A stretch of DNA of 64,000 nucleotides from Myrica gale (GCA_963930655.1 OZ005605.1:5463501-5527500); one strand, 5' to 3'; numbered from the stretch's first letter, positions 31,229 through 42,470 are shown. Notes: generated from the sequence alone by a model not told the origin. A program made the numbers and translations.

Positions 31229-31721
31229 TACATGTAATCTTTTAGTTACATTAGCCTTGTTTGGGGAATCATCTTTTCCTATACTTATATTGGGTCACCT
31301 TCACCGAAAACAACATCGAGTACATGTATAATTAAGTTATTTGATTTTTTTCATGCAGTTGAATTTTTTTAATGATTATTTATGTCAATTATTTAAGCGT
31401 TATATTGATTACAATTTCTGATGTAGGAAGATAAGGATGCAAGCAGAGTTAGAAAAAGTTTTGATGCATCCAGACAAGGATCCACGCGACAGCGAATATA
31501 ATTTTTTTTATTGCGTATTTGATTTATTTGTTTCAAATATTGTGATTAATTATTTAATTATTTAATTGTTCATTTTGTTAATTAATTAATTTTTAATTAA
31601 TAATATATTTTGAATAATTGTTTAAATAATTTTATAGTTATTTTTTATTTCTTTAAAAAATACAAATAATTCCTTCTAATCTTCGCTTTAATGTTCAAAA
31701 TACAATGTGTCTCCCCTACGT

Positions 31722-33049
31722 TAGGGCTGCACAACCCCGATGTAGGTGCCGGTTTTGGCCAAAACCGGCACCTACACCGGGTAGGCCGGTTTTGAAAAAT
31801 TTGTCACCTACACCTACGCCGTTAAGGGCAAAAAATGGCCCTTAGCAGTGGCGGTTTCCGGTTATCCTTCACTAATATTGAGCCATTTTTTTAGCATTTT
31901 ACGCACTTGGCCCAATGTATTTTTTCTTTTTTTCTTTTGGTCTATTAAACACATATCAATAAAATCTAAACTAATGAAATCCAAATTCCAAAATCAATAA
32001 AATTTAAAATCATCTTAAAAGATAAGATGAGAATTTAAAGTCCAAAGTAATAGAGACGTCACTGTAAGTAGAAACTATTATCTTTTGAAAAATCCAGTTT
32101 AGACCTTAACAACACTTAGAGGGGAGAATATGTGTTTTCCCTCTAATTAACAAATCAATAACAATTTTAAAACATGTTCAAAACCTAATAGGGTTTCCCT
32201 TGGTTTCACAAGGAAAATCCAAAAATTTAACAATTTTTTAAGGCGCTCGAGCGCGGGTCAAATGCTCGTCGAGCGCTTATGTTTCTATCTGAAATTTGCA
32301 CTGAGCGCTCGAGCGCTTGTCTAACGCCAGTCAAACCTGATGACTTTGTCTGAATTTTTTCAAAGGGCACTCGAGCGCTTGTCAAACGCTAGTCAAACGT
32401 GATTACTCTGTCTGAATTTTTGAACTAAAATGTATTAAAAATTTGAACTAAAATGTAATTGAGTGACTGATTTTGCGAGCATGGTATAAATTTAATAGTG
32501 ATTTGTCAATTTTATAAATTATAAATTTAGACAATTAGTTAAAATTTCATAAAAACTCGACCTCTTGACTTATATTATGCGATGTACTTACCAAAGTTTG
32601 TCATTAAACTCTTTAATTATGATTCAAATGTCTTCATATATACCTTTCTAAATACAATAAATTTGTAATTTTTTCTACCTAAATTCTAAATAATTAGTTC
32701 ATTCACCTAGCAAGCTTCTTGGTAACTTGAATGTAAGTATCTGATTAGATAAAACCAACAACAAATCTCAAATATTTAGGTGAAACTAAACTATTCAGCA
32801 GACCTTGTCATGCTTCTAGAATACTACGTCTTGAGGTGAAACTAAAGTTTAAACTATTGAATAGAAACTAAACTAAAAAAAATAAAAGACTTAAATAATA
32901 AAAAAAAATCCCGGTTTAACCACTACCGGGAAACCCGGGAACCGCCGGTTTTTTCAAAAAGCTAAACCTACACCTGCACCGTTAAGGGCAAAAATCGGGA
33001 ACCCGGTGCCGGTGCCACTGGAATTTACCGGTGGCATTGTGCAGCCCTA
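31722..33049. mobile_element. Non-autonomous hAT element (1328 bp), perfect TIRs and 8-bp duplication
   Basis: TIRs TAGGGCTGCACAA and TTGTGCAGCCCTA are perfect inverse copies, flanked by CCCTACGT at 31714-31721 and 33050-33057. Subterminal regions contain repeated CCGGTTTT/AAAACCGG and 'CACCTACACC...GTTAAGGGCAAAAA' motifs on both sides. The interior is AT-rich and includes GCGCTCGAGCGC palindromes (32243-32370) but no gene. Perfect ends suggest relatively recent activity. Confidence 0.95.
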
Positions 33050-33557
33050 CCCTACGTTCAAACAATATTCGAACATTCTTGTTTTCGTTCATAACATGTT
33101 CAAACAACAATTTTTTTATTCTCCAATCAATATATCGAATGGATTTAAGGATATCCATTGGAACGTCATAAAATGTTTGAACATGTTTCCACTTTCTGTC
33201 CAAAATCGTATAAACCGTTTTTACGTCAACCGTTGTAATAGATTAAGAACAGTTACGGACGTTCCATTTTAAAGCGTTGGAAGGGTACCTTAAATTTTGA
33301 AAGCTAAAAAATTTATGGTTGTTCGAGCGTTTATTTGCATTGTCTAACACATTTAAGTTTTCTGTCGAAAGACATTCGAACATGATCTTCTACTGTTCGT
33401 TCTAAATTAAAGTTCGAACGATAATTTTATTTTGGGATAGAACGCCAGTTGTGTCCCAAAAAATATTTTGTAACAGGTTTGTTGGGACAGTCAGAGTGAT
33501 CAACGTAAGTCAAATTTTTTGGGACGGATCCAAAAGGAAAAATTTGTTGTAGTGTTT

Positions 33558-33810
33558 CCCCAAAGGAAATGCCACCTCTCCTTGGCTCTTTCACAATTTT
33601 TGCGAGGTTTGGGTATATAATAATTTGTGTATGTGCATATAGGTGTGTGTATTTGCATTTGATTTGAGGTGGTCGTACCGGTCAATGGAATTTAGGTTTC
33701 TAGGTTCTTTGGGTTCGAAGAGATTGATTTTTCGGTCCTGTAGTCGGAGGCGTTGTTCATTAGAAAAGCTGGGGAGGAGATTGGGGACCATGTTTGTCTC
33801 TATTGTGTTG
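33558..33810 (+). pseudogene. HisRS pseudogene, copy 3
   Basis: It starts right after the CACTA end with PKGNA, then a deletion, then WLFHNFCE at the exon 1 donor (about 33607). The intron holds GT-rich sequence. Exon 2 (about 33708-33805) reads GFEEIDFSVL, a stop, SEALFIRKAGEEIGD. Unlike copies 1 and 2 it continues past AGEE without the AATGGCGGATAC junction, so it is an independent or earlier-diverged fragment. Confidence 0.8.
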
Positions 33811-34404
33811 TTGTGGTGGTGTTTCATTCTTTTAAATGAGCCTCTTTTTTCTAGAAATATTCAGGAATGCATACTGGATATTAAGCTCCAAAGTTCCCTA
33901 TTTGATTATTTTCCTAGATTGGAGCAATCGGCCGTGGGAGTAAGTAAAAGGTTTAGATTCAAATCATATAGTAAGGCTCTAGACACAGCCGGACTACGGT
34001 CTGTATTGCGCCTCCAAAATCTGACACCTCAAGGAGCGCCACCTCATTTAATGAGGCCTAGCTCGTGCGAGCCAGACCCCTTTTTACTACTTCATACCTG
34101 TACCAGTCGGGCCACTAATATGAGGTGGCGCAAGTAACCATAGGTAGGCAATGCAAGTAACCATAGGTAGTTTATGTTCTTCTGGAATATGGAGGAATAC
34201 TTAAACCGATCTGTCAGGGGCTACATAAAATAGTGGTCAGACCGCATCTTGAGGTAAAAAATAGTGGCTACAAAAAATGGTGGCTGGACAGCTAAAAAAA
34301 TAGTGATCGGGCCGCATCATCGCCATGAAGCTTCAAACGAGAAGTTGGCAAAGAGTACTTATTATTGTTTTGTTTTTCTACATGATGTTTGCTCGATTTT
34401 TTTT
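33811..34404. other. No gene recognised
   Basis: A plus-strand frame extends from the HisRS fragment to 34137 but shows nothing familiar. A repeated phrase (AAGTAACCATAGGTAG, at about 34132 and 34153) and several ATAGTGGC/TGGTGGC phrases occur. Confidence 0.35.
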
Positions 34405-34425
34405 AAGCAAACGTGGAATGCATTT

Positions 34426-34603
34426 CACATTAAACGAGAGTACAAGCGTTGAATCCGGAACCAACCATGGCCAAAGACTTCAGACAGGGCACAAAGACCC
34501 ACTACAACTTTTACAAAGGCCCGAAGGGCCACAACAACCAATCTAAGTACTAAAAGGGTCCGATCGCTAAAGGCCACAAAGACCGCACCTAACTGGGTCC
34601 ATG
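34426..34603 (-). mobile_element. Short non-LTR insertion (178 bp) with a 21-bp target duplication
   Basis: A 21-bp sequence starting AAGCAAACGTGG is repeated exactly at 34405-34425 and 34604-34624. The insert, read on the minus strand, ends TTGTACTCTCGTTTAATGTG, like the 3' ends of plant L1-type LINEs. It may be a severely 5'-truncated LINE or a SINE; no clear RNA polymerase III box A/B pair was found. Confidence 0.75.
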
Positions 34604-34820
34604 AAGCAAACGTGGAATGCATTTTTGGATTGAAATGTTTGTCCAACTCTCTCTTGCTCTTTCAGCAAACTAGCAGCAAATTTGGAGAGAATTATAAGCT
34701 ATAAGAAAATGCATATATGATGTATCCGTGTAAGACCCCGTCCCGATTAAGCAGAATTTATTAATAATTTATAGTTAAATTTAAAGATTCCGTGTTGATT
34801 AGGATTATTTTTAGATTTAG

Positions 34821-34823
34821 TGG

Positions 34824-34852
<29 letters not shown>
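34821..34852. repeat. AT dinucleotide microsatellite
   Basis: About fifteen uninterrupted AT units at the left edge of repeat R copy C. Confidence 0.95.
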
Positions 34853-34855
<3 letters not shown>

Positions 34856-35958
34856 TTTTATATGACTAATTCTTCCAAATATTGTGATAATACCTGACTA
34901 GTAAGTATTTCAGGGTCTGCCATAAGAGAAAGCATTTTAAAGGTTGATTTAAGATGATAAGTGAAGAAAGAAAAGTACAGTATGAAATAAAGAATGTAAG
35001 TATAACGTAATGATATCGAAGTTAACAAGAAAAAGAAAATCATTAGTCGCTAATTTTTTTTTGCAATAGATAAATAATAAAAGCATTGTTTCATTCAATT
35101 GGACGGTAACGACTAGTGCCTGGAGAAAGAGAGAGCGATGGGAATGAAATAGTTTTCACCCTTCTCTTCCTCTTTCTCTCCCATCACACTCTCTTTCTCT
35201 AGGCGCAAATAGATACTGTTTGAGAAGCGGTTCCCATGCACCTCTGGAGTAGTGTTGATTTAGCTAGAAACAGGCCCTGCCACCCTGGCTGCCAGTCCTA
35301 TGCAAGTACAAGACAGAAAAACAAAAAGAAAGGAAGAAGAACGGGAAAATACAAGAAGGAAGAAGAGTAGAAGAGAGAATGAGAAGGAGCAAAAAGAGAG
35401 ACAGAAATAGATGACAAAACGAGGAAGCGAAAGAAGAAGAAAAAGAAAAGAAAGAAGTCAAAAGAAAAAGACGAAAATAGAGAAAGATATTAAGAAGAAT
35501 AACAAGGAGGAGGAGGAGAGGAAGAGAAGAAAAAAGACAAACAAATTAAAAATCGAGATATTTTCTTGAAAACCTTTGATAGCTTTCTTAAGGAGGCAGA
35601 AAATTTAATGAAAGGTCAAAAGTTTGAAGAAAAACATAGTTGGAAGAGAGAAAGGAGAGCTTCTTTAGCTAGCAGGGGTCCCCTACGCTTCTGGAAGAAA
35701 AAAGGGAGACTGCGAAGGGGAAAACACAAGAGAGAAGAGTAAAAGAGGCGGTGGGCAGGGAGAGGCTGTGCTGGTCGCTGGCTTCGAGGGTCTGGGAAAT
35801 GCGAAAGGCTAAGATAGTGCTCACTAGTCATCTCCTATTCTTTTGGTATGGACTGGACTACGCTTTGGTTTTGGGCTTGGGCTTGGGCTGTATGTATGGA
35901 CTGAACTTGAGTTTGGGATCGGGCTGTATGTCAACATCTCAACATCAACTTAAATTTA

Positions 35959-36493
35959 GGTGAAATTGCACTCACGGACCCTGAAGTATTTGAAAGTTAT
36001 AATTGAATCCCCGAGGTAACAAATTAGCTATTTAACTTATAATGATTTCGGGAAAAAGGCCCCTTTGTCGACCTTCGTTCCCCGCCATTAATGTTCAATG
36101 CTGACATGTCAAATTAATGCTACGTCAATCAAATCAAATTGTGCCACATGCCCAATCTAAACGTGTAAGCCCACAAATGTCACATTAGCACCGGTCTATT
36201 AAGCCACTCACACAACGTCAATTCCACATCATGTAAGCTTACAAAACAAAACAAACAAAAAATTCTCCCTACCCATCTCCACAAACCACCTCCCTCATTC
36301 TCATCCCACAATCTCAAACTCAGTAGAATCCCCACATGTCAGCATTTGTAGATAACAGAGGAGGACGGAGGAAAATGGATGGGCCTCTTTTTCCTAAAAT
36401 CATTACCTTACTGAGCTAAATGGCTAATTTGTTACCTTGGGGGATCTAATTGCAACTTTCGAATACCTCAGGAGCCATGAGTGTAATTTCACC
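35959..36493. mobile_element. Mutator-like MITE with perfect 9-bp duplication
   Basis: TTAAATTTA is exactly duplicated at 35950-35958 and 36494-36502. The ends read GGTGAAATTGCACTCA and, inverted, GGTGAAATTACACTCA, and the TIRs extend for about 80 bp. Copy B reads through without it (CAACTTAATTTACAACC, about 25548). Non-coding. Confidence 0.92.
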
Positions 36494-36756
36494 TTAAATT
36501 TACAACTAAAATTCTCAATTTGGTATTAGACTACAACAATGTTGCTACATCATCAATGAACATAAACGTTCCGTCATTCAGTCATGACATGTAAAAATAT
36601 TGATATATTATCTATAGTTTTGAAACTTCTCTGGAGAATTTATGAAGAAAGGGGGACAATTTTTTTAAGGAAAACTTCACGTTGCGTCTTCAAACTACGG
36701 GTTCAATGTCATTTTGGGGTCTAAACTATCAAATTCTTCATATTGACCCCTTGAAC

Positions 36757-37198
36757 AGAGTAAAAATAGGAATTTGAGAGAATAAATGATGTTTTGTTTT
36801 TTTTATTCTTCAAGCGTGAGCACTAACGCTGTGAAATTCAAATATTTAAAGATTATTCTTTCAATTAAAAGCAGCGCTATTCTATACATAAATTTTAATA
36901 AATTGCGACAACTCTGCCTCTATTTTGGATTTTTGCAACGACAACGGGCCGATCTTGCTTCGACAGGCTTTGATTTCTTTCCATCTTTCAATTTTGGCTC
37001 TTTTTGAATCTTTCACCAACGGTCTTGCTTCAACCGATATTGCATCGATTACTTTGATTTCTTTCTATCTTTACTGAAGCTTGTTGTGAAAGATCCTCAT
37101 GACAATGGTTGTTGTTTTGATTTCCTTTTATCTTTGGCTGATCTTGTTGCGAAAGATCTTCACCATAATTCCTTGTGTCAAGTTGTTGTGCGTTAATA
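36757..37198 (-). repeat. 3' LTR of the TA...CT copia (442 bp)
   Basis: It matches the right LTR from AGAGTAAAAATAG through the GAATTTGAGAGAATAAA block to GTGCGTTAATA. It is about 160 bp longer than the right LTR, mainly through the segment around 36870-37080 (GCGACAACTCTGCC, CGGGCCGATCTTGC) missing there. Confidence 0.88.
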
Positions 37199-37881
37199 CC
37201 CTCTCGCAAACTGTGCCCGGGGTTGGAGACAGAGTTTGTGTAAAAAATGATGAAGAGCAGCTTTGGACATTGGTTTGGTTAAGATGTTTGCAGTTTGATC
37301 ACCAGTGGAAATATTTCGAGGGATAAGTTCGCCAAGGGTAACTCTTTCGCTCAGAAAATGATAATCTAATTTGATGTGTTTACTGCGTGCATGAAAAATG
37401 GGCATTCATGAAAAACATAGTTAACTGTCACATGCAGAGCACTGAGATTGTCATAGAATAATACGGGAGGATGTATCATTGGAACTCGTAGATATTTTAG
37501 AATGAAAGTTATCCATGTAAGTTTGGTTGCAGTATTAGCCATGGCTCGATACTCAACTTCGGTACTTGATCGGGATATTGTATGTTATTTCTTCGCACAC
37601 CACGAAATGAGGTTTCCCCCAAGATAAGTACGGTAGCCAATAGTGGAGTGTCTGGTGGTAGGAAAACCCGCCCAATCCGCATCTGAAAAAGCACACAAAT
37701 TAAGTGTAGTAGAAGAAGTGAAATTTAAACCCATGTGACTAGTTCCTTTGACACATCGAAGCATGCATGAATTGAGATATATAATTAACACTAAATGCAA
37801 GATCTGGACGAGTACGAGTGAGATACAGAAGAGTGCCAACAATTCCTCAAAAGTAACTTGGATCCTCCAAGGGTGTGTCAT
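37199..37881 (-). pseudogene. Copia reverse transcriptase end and RNase H
   Basis: The minus strand from 37881 reads CFSDADWAGFPTTRHSTIGY and YLGGNLISWCAKK (RNase H start; the usual D-A-D-W motif is intact). The C-terminus is at 37405-37200: SKHIKLDYHFLSERV, LIPRNISTGDQTANILTKPM. A frame break separates the two. Confidence 0.88.
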
Positions 37882-38941
37882 TGAGTGAATTTTTTGTTTT
37901 TGCTTCTAGTGGTGTACTCATGGGCTTACAATCATTCATCTTTTTTTTTTTCGAGAATGGCAAGAGCATAGTGTGTTTGCAAAAGGTAAAGGCCGTAGGG
38001 TGTTTGAGAGATTTCAATGGCAAGAAAATGATGGAGAGAACCCATGTCTTTTATTGCAAATTCACTACTGAGAAGGTGAATGAAATGGGTGACCAATTCT
38101 GGAGTAGCATATCATATACATAAAGAAGTAAGATTAATGAGTCATGATCAGAGTGAAAAATAAATAAGGATGGATCAGCTTAACAACAAAAAGAAACCAT
38201 ATTTAAGAAGAAAAGAACTTAAACGATCAAACGAAGCTCGAGGTGCCTGTTTTAGGCCATAAATGGCCTTTTGGAGTTTGCAGACATGCATAGGATGTTT
38301 TGAATTAGTCATTCCTGGTAGTTGCTCCATTATATGTCTTTAGAAATTAGCCCATAAAGGAATGCATTTTTGATGTCAAGCTGACGGATGGGCTATTGTC
38401 AAACAAGTGCTACAGTGATAAGCATGCGTATAGTTCTTGGTTTGATGTTTGGAGAAAAAAATTTCGATATAGTCAATCGTCAATTTGATGATATCCCTTC
38501 GCAACTAAATGGGCTTTAAGGTAGTCTAGTATGCCGTCAGCTTTAAGTTTTGTTTTGTATACCGAGCCAATAGCATGCCTTCCAGGGGTACACGGCACAA
38601 GTCTCAAAATCTAATTTTGATGCCAAGCAGCAAGTTCCATATCCGTGGCAGTTTTCCAGCCATAATGATCTAGTGCCAATCGAACATTGCAGAGATGGTC
38701 TGCGAGTGGCTCGGATTATGGCGTTGGATCATCAGATAGAGTATCCAAATGTGGGTACAAGGAGGTGTCTAGTGAACTTGAGGACACATCATGTTGCGGC
38801 AGCAAAAATTGTGAAATGGTGCTTGTAGATGTAGGAGTACCAAGATGTGGTGCGGGAGTATCAAAAATAAAAAATGCTAATGACATGGGGTGTTCTGGGG
38901 GCACTTGTGGTTAGGCGAAAAACCTTATATGGGAACACTAA
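37882..38941 (-). pseudogene. Copia reverse transcriptase region, heavily decayed
   Basis: No long minus frame survives, but the position between integrase and RNase H, with phrases such as the GCCATTTATGGCCTAAAACAGG block near 38250 (the KAIYGLKQAP region on the minus strand), identifies it as reverse transcriptase. Plus-strand open frames here are incidental. Confidence 0.65.
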
Positions 38942-39319
38942 TTAATCAAATACCACATGTTGAGAAATATAGAAAGTTTTGCTTGGTGGATGAAAATATT
39001 TATATCCTTTATGCTTATCGTTGTAACCTACAAAAATACAAGGAAGAGTTTTTGGATCAAATTTGTGACGGCCCGTGTCCCATGTGTATGGAAAGCATTT
39101 AGAACCAAAAACTCGAAGAGCTGAATAAACATGATGTGTTCCATGCATAGTAAAGTATGGGGTCTCATAATTAATAGTAGAGGAAGGTAGACGATCGATA
39201 AGATATACTGCAGTAGTGAAAGCTTCTACCCATAAGAACAAAGGGGCATCATAGTGAAAGAGCATAATCATTCCTAATTCACGAATAATTATATGATGTT
39301 GTTCAACCATGCATGTCAT
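38942..39319 (-). pseudogene. Copia integrase fragment
   Basis: The minus frame reads VEQHHIIIRELGMIMLFHYD, LFLWVEAFTTAVYLIDRLPSS and KCFPYTWDTGRHKFDPKTLPC, then FVGYNDKHKGYKYFHP. This is the distal integrase core and C-terminal region of copia elements. Confidence 0.9.
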
Positions 39320-39579
39320 CTCGAGTATTTAGAAAAGATACTTAATGAATAATGCTAGTTGAGCAAAAATGTGATGACAATTTCGAGTTGAGGAATTCAC
39401 CTCCACCATCTGAGAGGAAAATGTTACTTTATTTTTTTTGAATTGCCTATCAACGAACTTTTCAAAGGCTAAGTATGCTTAAAAAAATCAAATTTCTATT
39501 TCAAAGGGAATAGGCTAAGTATATCTAGAAAAATCGTCTACGAAACATGCATAATATTTTAATTTTTCAATAGATAGAA

Positions 39580-40110
39580 CTAGAGCAGGGCCCGCACATC
39601 ACAATGAATTTTGTCAAATATAGCAAAACTTGATTTTTCGGAACAGGAAAAAGGCAATCTACATAGCTTCCCTAATTGACAACTATCACAAAGAGAAGCA
39701 ACCTTATTGACTCCTAAAACATCAATTAACCCCTTATTTTTCAATAATTGTAAAGCAGGCAGCTGGGGATGTCCTAAACATGGATGCCAAACTTCGACTG
39801 AGCCAGATTTGAAATAGTGAGAAAAATATAATACAGGCGCCTCCCTGTCATCACCGGTTGACTTTTTTTCCCGTTCCTTAACACAAAAACCAACATTAGA
39901 GAATTCACAGTTCAATGGAAATTGATCAGTTAATTTGCTTACAAATAACAAACTTTTTGTCAAATTTGGAACCAAAAGTTCATTTTTAATAGGTAAAGCA
40001 GTAGTCTTTTGTTTTATACAAGTGTGGTCAATACCTTGAATGGGCATAGTAGATCCATCTCCAATGAGAACTGAGTCAAAGCCTATGTATTTGCGAAAAT
40101 TTGTTAACAT
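39580..40110 (-). pseudogene. Copia pre-integrase and integrase zinc-binding region
   Basis: The minus frame of 176 codons starts with MLTNFRKYIGFDSVLIGDGS and contains WHPCLGHPQLPALQLL with CDSCQLGK (the HHCC-type integrase zinc site, with His to Pro decay at one position). It also has LIDVLGVNKVA and a KIHCDVRALL start of the catalytic core. Confidence 0.9.
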
Positions 40111-41213
40111 GCCTTAATTACTTGTCATATGATTGGAGGCTCTAGTATCAGTTGTCCATTCAGTATCATGAACAGTCTTCTCCAAAGTAAGAGCAACGAG
40201 AGCTTGGGGGATCTCCTCATGCTGTGTTGGCTTTTTTGGTACCCACCCTCAAATCTTTGCAATATGACCCTTCATCCCACAGTACTGGCACCGTTCTTCG
40301 CAATACATAAGAAGAAAAATGTTAGAATGAAGAGGGGAGAGAAATAGTAGCAAGAGATAAGTGATTTCAAGTGGTTCGACCTAGAAGACATACATCCACT
40401 GTGAAAGTCCTATATGACTATATTTTGTATTATGAGTACAGACAGATTACAAGTTGAATATATTTATTTATAGAGATAATACAAAGCATGATAGGAAAAT
40501 ATTCTTACATTTAAATTTGAATATCTACATTTAAAGTTGCATCTCTGAGATTTGATTACGATATCACATTTAAACTCGAAATCGAGATAACAATAATATC
40601 ATATTAAATATTGTAGATTTGATTATAATATTATTTCTAACAACATATCTCGCTCAGCAGAGGTCATGCGGAGTTCACCAAGGGTGGAGGGTGACGTTGT
40701 GTGGTGTGAGATGGAATAGTATCCAAGGAATCTCGATGGTTGTTATGCGCCTGGAATCCACGGTCGGAGGATGTGAATTGTTGGGGCTTTTGAGATTGCT
40801 GAAAGTATTTTTTTTTGCCATAGAATGAAATTTGAGGAGAAAATATTCAAGCTAGAGCACCGACAGTTCTAGAAAACCAGTTGCGTCACTGGTCCAGACT
40901 TTGCAGATGTGACACAATCTCAGAATATGATGGATGTGGAGGCTTCAACATAGTAGTAGTGAATGTGTCATAATAAGGACCGAGAGTAGTGAGAAGTGAA
41001 AAAAAATTTCTCTGTTAGAGACAGGTTTCCCGATGGCTGCAAGGCTATCACATAAGCCTTAAAAAAGATGAAGATGTTCGCCAATAGTTGTGTTGTCATC
41101 TTTACAAAGATAAGTAACTTTTGTCGTAGTGTAAATTCACGCTCTTGCGAAGCTTGTGGATATGCATTTTTTAGAGCATCCCATACAAATCGAGTTGTAT
41201 CTAAGCCAACAAG

Positions 41214-41546
41214 TTAGAGAGCTTCTTCAAAGAGTGTCCCAATGTTCCACGCATGAAGAAGGCCATCAAAATTCCGCCAAGCGATGAATTCTGTTGTCAA
41301 TTTTGGGGTGGAGCTTTTTGTATCTAGGCTTGAGTTTGGGGCGAAAGTAGTAAATTTCGGGGGAGCTGGGTCTTCATCAGTGAGATGACCGACTAGTTCT
41401 TGACTTTCCGCAAGAGAGAGAGCTTGTTCACACCACAAGGGATAATTGGTGGGGGTGGGCTTGAGGGTAATGAAATTTCCAACGTTAAGAGATATAGAAG
41501 CCATGGAGATTGATGCATCAAGTGCTAACAAAGGCTTTGATACCAA
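41214..41546 (-). pseudogene. Copia gag, N-terminal part
   Basis: The frame contains MASISLNVGNFITLKPTPTN, YPLWCEQALSLAESQELVGHL and FIAWRNFDGLLHAWNIGTL, typical of the Retrotran_gag N-terminus. The likely start is the Met at about 41504; the extension to 41546 reads through the PBS. Frame breaks follow at 41214. Confidence 0.88.
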
Positions 41547-41826
41547 GAGGAAAAATAGAAATTTGAGAGAATAAAGGGTGTTTTATTTTTTATTCTTCAA
41601 GCGTGAGCCCTAACACTATGAAATTCAAATATTTAAAGACTATTCTTACAATTAAAAGCAACACTATTCCATAGTGAAATTCAAATATTTAAGGGTGAGC
41701 ACTAACACTTGTTACAGAAAATCCTCATGACAATGGTTGCTATTATGATTTCCTTTTATCCTTGACTGATCTTGTTACGGAAGATCCTCACCATAATTCT
41801 TTGTGCCAAGCTGTGGTGCGTTAATA
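41546..41826 (-). repeat. 5' LTR of the TA...CT copia (281 bp, internally deleted)
   Basis: It starts AGAGGAAAAATAG next to the PBS and ends GTGCGTTAATA at the TGAAC duplication. It lacks about 160 bp present in the partner LTR, probably by deletion between the repeated GAAATTCAAATATTTAA blocks near 41620 and 41680. Confidence 0.88.
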
Positions 41827-42470
41827 TGAACTACCAAAATTTATCGATGTATGTTCTCAAATAAGATCTTACCGTCAAAACTATGCAACATTACTCATTT
41901 ATAATACATATGGTACTATTTTGACTTGTCAATATTTTTAGGGTGCCAAATAATGAATTGTGATAGTTTCAAGGCTCATATGACAAAATTAGTAGTTTTA
42001 ACTCCAAAAGTGACATTTACCCTTAAATTAAGGGGCAAAGTGACTTTTCTCCAAAATTCCATTTAATTTTACTTGAGCTCCTTGCAGTTTTTTTTGGAGT
42101 AATTGCCAAATAACATTAACTCGGACCGACAGGATAAACTGATATTAGTTTGTGATAATTGTGCGAAATGTGGTGAAAGATGTTCTATAATTGAGACCCA
42201 TGTTAGCCAATTGCTATTGTCTCCTCCAGAAGATTTCAAGGGTAATCATCTTGGAAGATTTCATCCTTATTGTTCAGAGAAATCTGTATGAAATATTTTG
42301 AAATGTTTTATAAGAATTCAGGCTACGTGGACAACGGTCAACCATCAAAGGATGATTACTTTTCATTTTGTCATGTTCTCACCGGATCCAGATCGTTGCA
42401 ATTTCTAAGGTATTGTGGGAGATACAATTCTTTAAATCTTGTCCGTTCATCTTAAATAAATGGACCAGAT

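Larger units (their letters stand above)
29640..33554. mobile_element. Non-autonomous CACTA element (left end not resolved)
   Basis: The right end reads ...GGAAAAATTTGTTGTAGTG (inverse CACTACAACAAATTTTTCC), the CACTA signature, at 33554. The body is sprinkled with GTTCGAAC, CGTTCGAAC and ATTCGAAC motifs in both orientations, the subterminal repeats expected for CACTA elements. No transposase remains. It contains a long foldback (30565-31228) and a nested hAT (31722-33049). Its right end lies inside HisRS exon 1 of copy 3. No CACTAC start was found on the left, so that end is probably truncated near 29640. Confidence 0.7.
36757..41826 (-). mobile_element. Ty1/copia element with non-TG/CA LTR ends and TGAAC duplication
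   Basis: TGAAC is duplicated at 36752-36756 and 41827-41831. On the coding (minus) strand both LTRs begin TATTAACGCA and end ...CTATTTTT-CTCT, that is TA...CT rather than TG...CA. The PBS (41545-41533, TGGTATCAAAGCC) abuts the right LTR and a purine tract (GCGAGAGGG) abuts the left one. All copia domains are present in order as broken frames: gag, pre-integrase, integrase, reverse transcriptase and RNase H. It inserted into repeat R copy C. Confidence 0.92.
34858..42470 (+). repeat. Dispersed repeat R, copy C (interrupted)
   Basis: Blocks 34858-35958, 36494-36756 and 41827-42470 align in order with copy B (23920-26920). A Mutator-like MITE (35959-36493) and a 5.07-kb copia (36757-41826) separate them, each with its own target duplication. 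The copia gag fragment at the right of copies A and B is absent here. Confidence 0.75.

Noticed and set aside
33006..33272. Open frame spanning the right hAT terminus
   Set aside because: It crosses the TIR and duplication, so it did not exist before the insertion and has no family match.
42103..42455. A complete small cysteine-rich protein
   Set aside because: The two open stretches are in different frames, recur in all R copies with stops, and lack a plausible start; kept only as a gene-like fragment.
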